This document shows positions 1-12,997 of a stretch of DNA of 64,000 nt, in pieces. Source of the stretch: Archangium gephyra (GTDB lineage: Bacteria; Myxococcota; Myxococcia; Myxococcales; Myxococcaceae); contig QFQP01000008.1 of assembly GCA_003243425.1 (NCBI GenBank), positions 62,001-126,000 of the forward strand, in the 5' to 3' direction. Made by a program: the position numbers and the translations under genes. Within the stretch, counting starts at the first letter, position 1, and every line of letters begins with the position of its first letter. The notes below the pieces were generated by a model. It was not told the DNA's origin, searched no databases, and worked only from the letters and a program-made list of their open reading frames with translations.

Positions 1-445
1 CGGCCATGGTGCGAATGAACGAGCGGTAGACCTTCACCGCCAGCTTGTCGTCCTGCGCGAGCATCGCTTCGAACTCGGCGCGCGGCATCTTGAGCAGGCG
101 TGACGGCACGGCGGTGGTCACCCGCGCGCTGGTGAGCACGTCATCGATGAGCGACATTTCGCCGAACAATTCGCCTTCGCGCAGCCGGCCGATCTCCTCG
201 TGCTTCTCGTGGCGCCCGTCGCCGTCGGCGTCGCGCGAGACGATCACCTCGCCCTTGCCGATGACGTACAGCGCGTCACCGAGCGCGTTCTGCTCGATCA
301 CCACGGTGCCTTCGGGCACGTCGAGGTACTGAATCAGACTCCCGAGGCGCGTCGTCTCGTCGAAGGTGAGCTTCTGAAAGAGGTGAAGCTTCTGCAGCAG
401 CTCCACACCCTCGAATTCTCCAAAACCCGTCAGTTCGAGTTCCAC
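1..445 (-). CDS. Cyclic-nucleotide-binding domain protein, cut by the window edge
   Basis: The frame runs leftwards from a GTG at 445 and leaves the window without a stop, so the C-terminus is missing. About 148 residues are visible. They form one cNMP-binding (CRP/FNR-type) beta-barrel: an N-terminal helix (LLQKLHLFQKL), the strand VPEGTVVIEQNALGDALYVI, and a phosphate-binding cassette reading FGEMSLIDDVLTSARVTT. The arginine that normally follows the proline of the cassette (PRSA/PRAA) is replaced here by LTSAR, so nucleotide binding is uncertain. It is divergent from the PilZ gene, with 42 bases between the two starts. The family is certain; the role (regulatory subunit or scaffold) is not. 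Confidence 0.85.
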   Translation of the reverse strand, partial: MELELTGFGEFEGVELLQKLHLFQKLTFDETTRLGSLIQYLDVPEGTVVIEQNALGDALYVIGKGEVIVSRDADGDGRHEKHEEIGRLREGELFGEMSLIDDVLTSARVTTAVPSRLLKMPRAEFEAMLAQDDKLAVKVYRSFIRTMA

Positions 446-487
446 GGCGCGAAACCTTATGCGAACTCCTTCCGATACTCTGCGACT

Positions 488-826
488 GTGAGCGACGGTA
501 GTGAGCGGCGGAGCGACGCGCGGTACGTGGCCCATTTCGACGTGCGGTTCACGCGAGCCAGTGACGCCGCGCGGGCCTTCGGGGCCTTCTCGATCAACTT
601 CAGCCCCGGCGGGCTCTGCGTTCGCAGCCCCAATGCGTACACGGTGGGCGAGACACTCACCCTGAGCCTCACCATCGAAGGCGAGACGTTCGAACTTCAG
701 GGCATGGTGGCGTGGGTGCGCGGAGAAGCGGTGGGCATCCGCTTCGTGAACGTGAAGCCGGCGATTCGTGTGCGGCTCGAAGGCGTGGCGCAGCTGCTGT
801 CGACGAAGTTGCCGCCGGTTACTTGA
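488..826 (+). CDS. PilZ domain protein
   Basis: A 112-residue protein consisting of essentially one PilZ domain. Both binding signatures are visible: the arginine motif RSDAR near residue 8 (RxxxR) and NFSPGG about 40 residues later (D/NxSxxG). PilZ proteins with both motifs normally bind cyclic di-GMP. The GTG at 488 was chosen because upstream residues in this frame overlap the divergent cNMP gene and look non-coding, while the domain begins just after this GTG. Many such single-domain PilZ paralogues exist in myxobacteria. Its stop overlaps the end of the convergent acetyltransferase gene by 8 bases. Confidence 0.8.
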   Translation: MSDGSERRSDARYVAHFDVRFTRASDAARAFGAFSINFSPGGLCVRSPNAYTVGETLTLSLTIEGETFELQGMVAWVRGEAVGIRFVNVKPAIRVRLEGVAQLLSTKLPPVT

Positions 827-1265
827 GGCGGAACACGCCGACGTCGCACGCGTCGAAGCCGCAGGCCTTGAAGAACGCCTGGAGCTCCGGCGTGAGCGGA
901 CCGTAGGTCTGCAGCTCGAGACGTTTGACCGACAGCACCTTCGCGCGTTCGACGACCTTCTTGAGCAGCTCGCGGCCGACGCCCTTGCGGCGCCAGGCGG
1001 TGGCGACGTTCAACTCGTCGATGGTGGCCGCGCGCCCACCGGTCTTGAGCACCGGGCGATGCGAGAGCGTGGCGAAGCCGATGGGGCGATCGAGCTGGTC
1101 GGCGGCGACGACGATCTCCATCTCGGGGTGACTGATGATCCACGTCACCGTGTTCGGGTCGCTCTGCACGCCGATCTGCGCGAGCAACGCGACGATGGGC
1201 GCAGCGTCACCGCGCCGAGCGGGGCGCACCTTGAACGAACCCGGTCCTTGTGGAACTGGAGTCAT
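819..1265 (-). CDS. GNAT family N-acetyltransferase
   Basis: A protein of about 148 residues with the GNAT fold. The acetyl-CoA pyrophosphate loop reads RRKGVGRELL (R-x-x-G-x-G), preceded by the beta-strand TIDELNVA and followed by RLELQTYG. A small C-terminal part ends FFKACGFDACDVGVFRLK, the usual 'F-Y-x-x-x-G-F' region of the family. The substrate cannot be told from sequence. Start: ATG at 1265 is used; a GTG four codons upstream (1277) is equally possible. It is downstream of the AAA+ ATPase gene on the same strand, 64 bases away, and may be read with it. Confidence 0.85.
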   Translation of the reverse strand: MTPVPQGPGSFKVRPARRGDAAPIVALLAQIGVQSDPNTVTWIISHPEMEIVVAADQLDRPIGFATLSHRPVLKTGGRAATIDELNVATAWRRKGVGRELLKKVVERAKVLSVKRLELQTYGPLTPELQAFFKACGFDACDVGVFRLK

Positions 1266-1329
1266 CGCCACGGACACGACTCTAGGCCCGTTCGCGCCGG
1301 GCTCAAGAAAGCGGGCACGCTACGGCCTG

Positions 1330-2673
1330 CTACACATCGACCAGGAACACCTCGACGGCGAGATCGAGCAGCTCGCGCGAGAGCGCCGGCGGCTGGCCCT
1401 TGTAGCGCGCAGCGTCTTTCACCAGCTGCACCAGATCGCGCGGGTGACAGCTGCGCAACGACAGGTTTCGCGGCTTGTAGGTGTGCTCGAGCAGGTAGTT
1501 CACGGCCTGTTCGACGTACGGGATGCCGCTGGCCTCGCACACGCGCTTGAAGATGGTGCGGTACTGCTTCTCGTCGGGGTTGCCGACCTCGATCTTGTAT
1601 TTGATGCGGCGGAGGAAGGCCTCGTCGACCAGCTCCTTCGGATCGAGGTTGGTCGAGAAGACGATCAGCTGATCGAACGGAATCTCGAACTTCTTGCCGG
1701 TGTGCAGCGTCAGGAAGTCGACGCGCTTCTCGAGCGGCACGATCCACCGGTTCAACAGGTCGGTGGGGTGCACCTTCTGCCGGCCGAAGTCGTCGATGAG
1801 CAACATGCCGCCGTTGGCCTTCACCTGAAACGGCGCTTCGTAGAACCGCGCGGTGTCGGAATAGATGAGATCGAGCGTCTCCAGCGTGAGCTCGCCGCCG
1901 ACGATCACCGCCGGCCGGCGACAGAGCTGCCACCGGTTGTCCATCTCGAAGGTCGCTCTGCGGCCCTGCGCATCGCGCCCGAGCTCCAGCGGCACGGGGT
2001 GATGCACGAGGCGATCGAAGACCTTCACGATCTGCCCGTCGATCTCGAGGCAGTGGGGAATGAACGCCTCACCACCGAACATCGCGGAGATCGCCTCGGC
2101 CAGTGAGGTCTTGCCGTTGCCGGGCGGCCCGAAGAGGAACAGCGAGCGGCCCGAGTTCACCGCGGGGCCGAGCTTGTCGACGATGTTCTCGGGCACCACG
2201 AGGTGACTCAACGCCAGCTCGAGCTGCTTGCGCGAGACGGTCGGCGTCTCGCGCGTCTGCTGCTGAATGAGCGAGTTGTACTGCTCGATGGGCACCGGCG
2301 CGGGGCCGACGTAGGTGGTGCGATTGAGCGCATCGCGCGCGTACTCGCGGCCCTTGTCGGTGAGCTGAAAGTCGACCGACACCCGGCCGAAGCCCTTGCC
2401 TCCGCGCAGGTCGACGAGCTTCTCGGTCGCGAGGTGATCGACCACGTGCTCGACGACGCCCGTCCACGGCAGCCGGAGCTGGTCGGCGACCTCCGCGCCG
2501 GTCGCCATGCCCTGGTAATAGAAGAACTTGAGCGCGATGTCGGCGAGCAGGCCCAGTTTGAGGCCCGTGTCGTCGATGCTCGTGGGCTGCGCCGGAGCGA
2601 GGTCGAGAATTCCCGGGTTCTCGAGGCTGAACGGGTTCTCCGACTCGTGCGTGTTGGTGGGCCGGTTCGACAT
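1330..2673 (-). CDS. AAA+ ATPase with N-terminal winged-helix-like domain
   Basis: A protein of 447 residues. Residues about 40-120 look like a winged helix (LKFFYYQGMATGAEVADQL, then FQLTDKGREYARDAL). The ATPase core has Walker A GPPGNGKT at 182-189, Walker B MLLIDDFG near 285, and sensor-1 VFSTNLD, followed by a helical lid ending SCHPRDLVQLV. The arrangement matches MoxR-like or Orc/RuvB-like AAA+ proteins, but I cannot assign a named family. The ATG at 2673 is preferred over a GTG at 2685. It follows ilvE with 18 bases between and could be co-transcribed. No partner VWA protein, typical of MoxR systems, lies beside it. Confidence 0.8.
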   Translation of the reverse strand: MSNRPTNTHESENPFSLENPGILDLAPAQPTSIDDTGLKLGLLADIALKFFYYQGMATGAEVADQLRLPWTGVVEHVVDHLATEKLVDLRGGKGFGRVSVDFQLTDKGREYARDALNRTTYVGPAPVPIEQYNSLIQQQTRETPTVSRKQLELALSHLVVPENIVDKLGPAVNSGRSLFLFGPPGNGKTSLAEAISAMFGGEAFIPHCLEIDGQIVKVFDRLVHHPVPLELGRDAQGRRATFEMDNRWQLCRRPAVIVGGELTLETLDLIYSDTARFYEAPFQVKANGGMLLIDDFGRQKVHPTDLLNRWIVPLEKRVDFLTLHTGKKFEIPFDQLIVFSTNLDPKELVDEAFLRRIKYKIEVGNPDEKQYRTIFKRVCEASGIPYVEQAVNYLLEHTYKPRNLSLRSCHPRDLVQLVKDAARYKGQPPALSRELLDLAVEVFLVDV

Positions 2674-2691
2674 TCCGGCGGCCACGCTAGC

Positions 2692-3639
2692 TCAGACGAA
2701 CGTGAGCCAGTGCAGGTACGCGGGCTCGCCACCGCGCACCACGCGCGCGTAGGTCTGCTGCACCATCTGCGTGATCGCCCCGGGCTTGCCTTCGCCGACC
2801 TGGCGGTTGTCGACCTCGCGAACGGGCGTGATCTCGGCCGCGGTGCCGGTGAAGAACACCTCGCCGGCGATGTAGAGCGCATCGCGCGTGAAGCTGACCT
2901 CTTCGACCGGGTGACCCGCATCGCGCAGCAGCTTGATGACGGTGTCGCGGGTGATGCCGCGCAGAATCGGCGACGACAGCGAAGGCGTGCGCACCACGCC
3001 GTGACGGCCGACGCAGAAGATGTTCTCGCCGGAGGCCTCGGCCACGAAGCCCGAGATGTCGAGGAGGATCGCTTCGTCGTAGCCGCCCATGACCGCCTCG
3101 CGCTTGGCGAGGATCGAGTTCACGTACTGACCCGAGATCTTGCCGCGCACCATGTTCACGTTCACGTGCATGCGGGTGAAGCTCGAGACCTTGGCGCGAA
3201 TGCCCTCCTTCACGCCCTTGTCGCCCAGGTACGTGCCCCATTCCCACGCGGTGATCGCCACCCGCGTCTCGTTCTGCGCGCCCAGGCCCATGGCGCCGTC
3301 GCCCATGAACGCCACCGGCCGCAGGTACGCCCCGTTGGGAAACAGCTTTTCCTGCGAAGCGAGCACGTCGATGCAGGCCTGCATCAGCTCGTCTTCCGTG
3401 TACGGAATCTTGAGGATGATGATGTGCGCCGAATCGAGGAAGCGGCGGATGTGCTCCCGCAGCTTGAAGATCGCCAGCTTGCCGTTCTCGGCGCGGTAGG
3501 CGCGAATGCCCTCGAACACGCCGAGGCCGTAGTGCAGGGCGTGGGTCATCACGTGGACGTTCGCGTCGTTCCAGGCGACGAGCTTCCCGTCCATCCACAC
3601 CTTCTCGGCCTTCACGACAGAATTGGCGGTTGCACTCAT
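2692..3639 (-). CDS. ilvE: Branched-chain amino acid aminotransferase
   Basis: A 315-residue class IV (fold-type IV) PLP aminotransferase, a normal length for IlvE. It interconverts leucine, isoleucine and valine with their 2-oxo acids using glutamate/2-oxoglutarate. The N-terminal VFEGIRAY motif, the PLP lysine K167 in RGKISGQY, GFVAEASGENIF, the PILRGITRDT loop, and the C-terminal EVFFTGTAAEITPV and VGEGKPG motifs are all present and in order. The ATG at 3639 is unambiguous. It lies 28 bases downstream of the receiver-kinase gene on the same strand but has no evident functional link to it. Confidence 0.96.
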   Translation of the reverse strand: MSATANSVVKAEKVWMDGKLVAWNDANVHVMTHALHYGLGVFEGIRAYRAENGKLAIFKLREHIRRFLDSAHIIILKIPYTEDELMQACIDVLASQEKLFPNGAYLRPVAFMGDGAMGLGAQNETRVAITAWEWGTYLGDKGVKEGIRAKVSSFTRMHVNVNMVRGKISGQYVNSILAKREAVMGGYDEAILLDISGFVAEASGENIFCVGRHGVVRTPSLSSPILRGITRDTVIKLLRDAGHPVEEVSFTRDALYIAGEVFFTGTAAEITPVREVDNRQVGEGKPGAITQMVQQTYARVVRGGEPAYLHWLTFV

Positions 3640-3667
3640 GAGCGCCGCTTAGACCTGATGCGGAGCG

Positions 3668-5281
3668 TCATGGCAACGATGCAGGCGCGCCGAGCTGCAT
3701 CGGTTCTTCGTGGACGACCGAAGGTGTCCCGCGGGGCAGCGTGACGACGAAACGAGCGCCCTGACCGGGCACAGAATCGGCGACCACCGTGCCGTCGTGA
3801 TGTCGGGCGAGCTGCGAGACGATCCACAGGCCCAGGCCGAAGCCGCGCGTGTCGTCAGGGGCGCGCGCGCGCGTGAAGCGGCCGAACAACGTCGAGAGCT
3901 GGTCTGCGGGGATGCCGGGGCCGTGGTCCTGCAAGGCGAACGTCACGGTGTCGGTGTGGCCGACGACCTCGATCTCGAGCGGGCCGGGCGCGTACTTGCG
4001 CGCGTTCTCGACGAGGTTGCTCACGAGCTGATCCAGCCGCGCGCGGTCCCAGAACCCGGAGGTGTCGCCGCTCGTCTTCAGGCTCACCGACGAGGGGGTC
4101 CACACGCCGTCGGCCGAAGGTCGCAGCGCCACCTCCCGCGCGATCTCCCCCAGGTCGCACCCTTCGCGTCGCAGTTGCAGCCCGTTGGCCGACAGCCGCG
4201 AGACGTCGAGCAGGTACTCCGAGAGCCGCGCCAGGCGATCGACGCTGCCCTGCACCTGCCGCAGATACGAGAGCGCGTGCGACGCAGGGTTGCGCAGCGT
4301 CTCGGGGCGGTCCCAGCTCTTGATGGCGTTGCGCACCTGGAACTTGAGCGCAGTGATCGGCGTGCGCAGCTCGTGCGAACCGACGGCGAGGAAGTCTTCT
4401 CGCGTCTGCAGGGTGCTGCGCAGCTCGGCTTCCGCGCGCTTGAGCACCGAGACGTCCTGCAGGTTGAGCAGCATCGTGCCCGTGGTGCCGGGCAGCGCGG
4501 GCAGGTTCTCCGAGAACGCGAGCACCGAGCTGCGACGGTCGCCGTCGGTGAACGAGAACAGCTCCCCGTTGATCTTCTCGCCGCGGGCCGCGCGCGCGAG
4601 CGGCAGCTTGTCGGCGGGCACCGGGCGATCGTCGGCGTCGTTGACGGTGACGCCCGCGGGCCACTTGCCGCCGGTGAAGACGCCCTGGCCCATCTCCCGT
4701 GCCGCGCGGTTGGCGTAGCGGGGCGTCTTCGCTCCCTGCTCGATCAAGATGAGCGCGGTGCGCTGCGTGTCGAGCGCCGCCTCGAGCCATTGCTGTTGTG
4801 CCAGCGAGGCCTCGCGCTGCCGCGTGACCAGCTCCCGTTCATGTGCCACCTGCTGCGCGAGACGGAGCTCTTCGGCCACGCGCTTGACCTCACGTGTCTT
4901 GAGCGCGAGCTCGACGAAGACCTGCAGCTTGCCCCGCAGAATCGCGGGCTCGATGGGCTTGATGAGGTAGTCGACCGCGCCGACTTCGTACGCCTGGAAG
5001 ATGGGCGGCCGGCCTTCGGCGACCCCGGTGAGGAAGATGATCGGCGTGCGCGCGGACTTCTCTCGTTGACGAATCAGCTTCGCGCACTCGAAGCCGTCCA
5101 TCTCCGGCATCTTCACGTCGAGCAGGATCGCGGCGAATTCGTGCTGCAAGAGCAGACGAAGAGCGTCGCGGCCCGAGCGCGCTTTGAACACTCGCTGTTG
5201 CAGGCTGCCCAGCACCGTTTCGATGGCGAGCAGACTGTTCTCGTCGTCATCGACGAGAAGGAGGTTCACCTGATCCTGCAC
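3668..5281 (-). CDS. Receiver-PAS-type sensor histidine kinase (third gene of the phosphorelay)
   Basis: Read from the GTG at 5281, which follows the stop of the upstream kinase gene by one base and has GGAGG six bases before it; this gives 537 residues. Order: a receiver (residues 4-120, phosphoacceptor in LLDVKMPEMDG, conserved lysine in LIKPIEP), a linking coiled coil, a PAS-like segment, HisKA with H-box VGSHELRTPITAL, and HATPase_c with N-box NLVENARKYAPG, G1 DHGPGIP and G2 GFGLGLWI. There is no membrane segment, so it is cytoplasmic. The N-terminal receiver suggests that it is an intermediate, phosphorylated by another kinase (plausibly the upstream hybrid kinase) and then acting as a kinase itself. 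The output partner is unknown. Confidence 0.92.
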   Translation of the reverse strand: MQDQVNLLLVDDDENSLLAIETVLGSLQQRVFKARSGRDALRLLLQHEFAAILLDVKMPEMDGFECAKLIRQREKSARTPIIFLTGVAEGRPPIFQAYEVGAVDYLIKPIEPAILRGKLQVFVELALKTREVKRVAEELRLAQQVAHERELVTRQREASLAQQQWLEAALDTQRTALILIEQGAKTPRYANRAAREMGQGVFTGGKWPAGVTVNDADDRPVPADKLPLARAARGEKINGELFSFTDGDRRSSVLAFSENLPALPGTTGTMLLNLQDVSVLKRAEAELRSTLQTREDFLAVGSHELRTPITALKFQVRNAIKSWDRPETLRNPASHALSYLRQVQGSVDRLARLSEYLLDVSRLSANGLQLRREGCDLGEIAREVALRPSADGVWTPSSVSLKTSGDTSGFWDRARLDQLVSNLVENARKYAPGPLEIEVVGHTDTVTFALQDHGPGIPADQLSTLFGRFTRARAPDDTRGFGLGLWIVSQLARHHDGTVVADSVPGQGARFVVTLPRGTPSVVHEEPMQLGAPASLP

Positions 5282-5282
5282 T

Positions 5283-10124
<4,842 letters not shown>

Positions 10125-10128
10125 CTTT

Positions 10129-11472
10129 TCAGCTCTCGCTCTTCACGGCGCGGCGGGGGAGGCCGAGTTCTTCTTCGGTGATCGCGTAGCCCTTGAGCTT
10201 CTCCCAGAGGTTCTTGCGCGAGATGCCGAGCTGCTGGGCGGCGAGCGCCTTGCGGCCTTCGGTGCGCTGCAGGGCGCGCTTGAGGTACTCCCGCTCGAAG
10301 GCGCGGACGGCCTCGGGGAGCGGGCGGGTCTCGTTGGGCTCTTCGGCGACCGGGCCGTCGTGACCGACGATCTCCGGAGGCAGGTGCGAGAGCTCGACGC
10401 GACGACCGCCCGAGACCACCACCGCGCGGCGAAGCACCTGCGCGAGCTCCTGCACGTTGCCGGGGAAGGGGTAGGCCGAGAGCGAGGCGAGCGCACCGAC
10501 CGAGAGCTCCGGCGGTGACGACGGCGCGCAGAAGCGGCGCAGCAGGTGCTCGGTGAGCACCATGAGATCGCCACCACGTTCACGGAGCGCTGGCACGCGC
10601 ATCTCGAGCGTCGAGAGCTTGCGAACCAGCGGCTCGAGCATGCGGTAGGTCGAGGTCAGCTCGGACAGCGGGCGGTGCGTCGCGGTGATGACGCGCGCGT
10701 TGTACCCAGACTCGAGCAGCTTCAGCAGCCGGGCCTGCGCGTTGATCGACAGCTCGCCGATGTCGTCGATGAAGATGGTGCCGTTCTCGGCTTCCAGCAT
10801 CCTGGGCGGCGAGCGCTGCAGCACGCCTTCCATGCCGAAGAGCTCGAGCTCGTGCTGCGCCTCGGGCAACGCCGAGCAGCTCACGGTGATGAACGGGCCA
10901 CGGGCGCGCGAGCTGCCGTTGTGGAGCGCCTGCGCGACGAGTTCCTTGCCGGTGCCGCGCTCACCGGTGATCAGCACCGGTTCATCGCTGCCGGCCATCT
11001 GCGCGACGAGCTCACGCAGGCGTTCCATCGGCGGCGAGCGGCCGATGAGCGCGTCGTCGGTCTCGCTGGGCGTCGAGGCCAGGCGCTGCGACTTGAACTG
11101 GTTCGAGAGCTGCTGCTCCTTCTCGATGCGCTCCAGGAGCTTGATGAGCTGGTCGAGCTCGAAGGGCTTGGGCAGGTAATCGACCGCGCCGAGCTTCAAC
11201 GCACCGACCGCGTCCGCCACCGTCGAGTACGCGGTCATCATGATCACGCGCGTGCGGGGCGACTCGTGGCGCACCTTCTTGAAGAGCGTGAAGCCGTCGA
11301 CCTTGGGCAGCTTGACGTCACTGATCATGACGTCGAACACCTTGTTGCTCAGGGCAGCCTGCGCCGAGAGTCCGTCGAGAGCCGTGGTGACGGTGTGCCC
11401 TTCAGCGCGGAGCGCTTCGTCGACCGGGAGGAGAATCGAGGGTTCGTCGTCTACGAGGAGGATATCCAGCAT
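10129..11472 (-). CDS. NtrC-like response regulator lacking the GAFTGA loop
   Basis: A protein of 447 residues starting at the ATG at 11472, where the receiver begins (MLDILLVDDEPS). The receiver has phosphoacceptor D52 in ISDVKLPKVDG and a lysine in YLPKPFE. The AAA+ domain has Walker A GERGTGKE (170-177) and Walker B TIFIDDIGEL (232-241). The C-terminus is a Fis-type helix-turn-helix (ALAAQQLGISRKNLWEKL). Where NtrC family members have ELFGHxxGAFTGA, this protein reads ELFGMEGVLQRSPPRMLE, so the sigma-54 contact loop is absent. The FREDLYYRL arginine-finger segment is also altered (YRMLEPLVRKL). It probably does not activate sigma-54 promoters in the usual way. It is first of a three-gene operon with two histidine kinases. 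Confidence 0.92.
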   Translation of the reverse strand: MLDILLVDDEPSILLPVDEALRAEGHTVTTALDGLSAQAALSNKVFDVMISDVKLPKVDGFTLFKKVRHESPRTRVIMMTAYSTVADAVGALKLGAVDYLPKPFELDQLIKLLERIEKEQQLSNQFKSQRLASTPSETDDALIGRSPPMERLRELVAQMAGSDEPVLITGERGTGKELVAQALHNGSSRARGPFITVSCSALPEAQHELELFGMEGVLQRSPPRMLEAENGTIFIDDIGELSINAQARLLKLLESGYNARVITATHRPLSELTSTYRMLEPLVRKLSTLEMRVPALRERGGDLMVLTEHLLRRFCAPSSPPELSVGALASLSAYPFPGNVQELAQVLRRAVVVSGGRRVELSHLPPEIVGHDGPVAEEPNETRPLPEAVRAFEREYLKRALQRTEGRKALAAQQLGISRKNLWEKLKGYAITEEELGLPRRAVKSES

Positions 11473-11571
11473 GCCGGCTAGGATGCGGACTCCCGACGAT
11501 CCCGGCAAGCCACGTCGCCTCGCGGTTACGCCTCAGTAACTCGAAGCGATTTCATGGACTTATGGCCGTGT

Positions 11572-12993
11572 TTACACCGGTGCGGGCGCAAGTCGCGGGA
11601 GCGGCGCCATGACGCGCGCCACGACCTGCATGTCACGCGCGAGTGCCGACCGCCCCACGTCGACCGCGGTGAGCAGCTGTTCGACGGTTGGGACGATCGT
11701 CAACGGGCTCAGCGTGCGCTTGAAGTCGTGCGTCAAATGCGCCCACGGGCGGTTCTTCGCGACGTTCAATTCGGCGAGCCGCTCGAGCGCCAGCCACAGC
11801 GGCGTCGTCAACTTCATCGAGAAGCCGTTGAGCGCGAGGATGAACGCGTTGCGCGTGCCGATCTCGCCCTTGTGAACGGCTCTCCAGGCGGCGCGTGACG
11901 GCACGTTGTCGACCAGACCGCCGTCGATGAAGCGCGAGATGCCGTGATCGCCCATGTACTGGTTGAGCAGCGCGTGCATGCGCGGGTCATCGCGGAACAC
12001 GTCGTAGTGAATGATGCCGGGCAGGGCGCTCGAGAAGCCCGCGGCGTCCAACGCGTCGAAATCGGCGGTGCCTTCGTCGGCGCCCAGGTGCACGCGGGTG
12101 AGAATGTCGGGGCGCGTGGTGAACTCGGCGATCGCCTGGAACCAGCGCGGAAGAATGAGCGGGTTGAGCAGCTGTCTGGGCGAGCTGGCGATCAACTTCT
12201 CGTACCACTCGAGCGGGTGCGGGAGCTTGCCACGCCGGATGCCGCTGACCGCGATGATGGTCTTGATCGGCAGCTGCGAGAGCCGCGGGCCGTCGTTGCC
12301 GCGGCTGTCGACGCCGAAGTACCGCCCGATGCCGCTGCGCAGAAACAGGCGAAGCGCCGCGGGAATGCCGTAGCGATTTTCGGTCGACAACGTGCGGAAC
12401 AACTTCCGCCACGAGAGTGATCGCACGATGCCGACCACTTCGTCCTGCTCGTAGCGGGGCATGCGGCTGCGGAAGAGCGCGAGGATCGAGCCCATCGACG
12501 TGCCGACCAGCAGCTTTGGCAGCAGGCCATAGTCGTCGAGCAACGACATCACGCCCAGGTACACGTACGCGGTGCCGCCGCCGCCGCCCATCACCAGCAC
12601 CAGCTGCTTGTGGCGGATTTCCCGGTCGATCGCCTCGAAGGGGAGCCGATTGGCGACGCGCCGCACGAGCTGATCGCGCGTGTTGATGGTTCGCTCCTTC
12701 AGCTCTCGAAGGTGCGGCAGCAGCTGCTCACGCTCGATGTTGCCCCGCGGAGGCAGCAGCACGGGCTTGAGGCGTCGCGTCATCTCTTCGCGGAACGGCT
12801 CGAGGTACGAGCCGATGCCGATGTCGCGCCCCGCGTGACGCACTTTGTACAGCCGCGCGAGGGACAGCGCGGTTCTCAGCACTGCCTCTTCATGCGCGTT
12901 GACGAGGCCTGGCCGCGCGATGGCGGCGCGCACCAGTTGGAGCTCCATCTCCTCCAACGGCCTGGTGATGTCGAAGCGCTCCTGAAGCCGCAC
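11572..12993 (-). CDS. Patatin-like phospholipase
   Basis: A 473-residue protein from the GTG at 12993, four bases after the stop of the upstream gene. The patatin domain occupies about residues 130-380: an oxyanion glycine run (MGGGGGTAYVYLG), nucleophile elbow GTSMG containing the catalytic serine, and the DGG dyad motif in RFIDGGLVDNVPS. Patatins hydrolyse acyl ester bonds of phospholipids. About 125 N-terminal residues are helical and unassigned. No signal peptide is visible, so it is probably cytoplasmic or peripheral to the membrane. Tight coupling to the receiver/J-domain gene suggests the two act together. Confidence 0.88.
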   Translation of the reverse strand: MRLQERFDITRPLEEMELQLVRAAIARPGLVNAHEEAVLRTALSLARLYKVRHAGRDIGIGSYLEPFREEMTRRLKPVLLPPRGNIEREQLLPHLRELKERTINTRDQLVRRVANRLPFEAIDREIRHKQLVLVMGGGGGTAYVYLGVMSLLDDYGLLPKLLVGTSMGSILALFRSRMPRYEQDEVVGIVRSLSWRKLFRTLSTENRYGIPAALRLFLRSGIGRYFGVDSRGNDGPRLSQLPIKTIIAVSGIRRGKLPHPLEWYEKLIASSPRQLLNPLILPRWFQAIAEFTTRPDILTRVHLGADEGTADFDALDAAGFSSALPGIIHYDVFRDDPRMHALLNQYMGDHGISRFIDGGLVDNVPSRAAWRAVHKGEIGTRNAFILALNGFSMKLTTPLWLALERLAELNVAKNRPWAHLTHDFKRTLSPLTIVPTVEQLLTAVDVGRSALARDMQVVARVMAPLPRLAPAPV

Positions 12994-12997
12994 GGCT

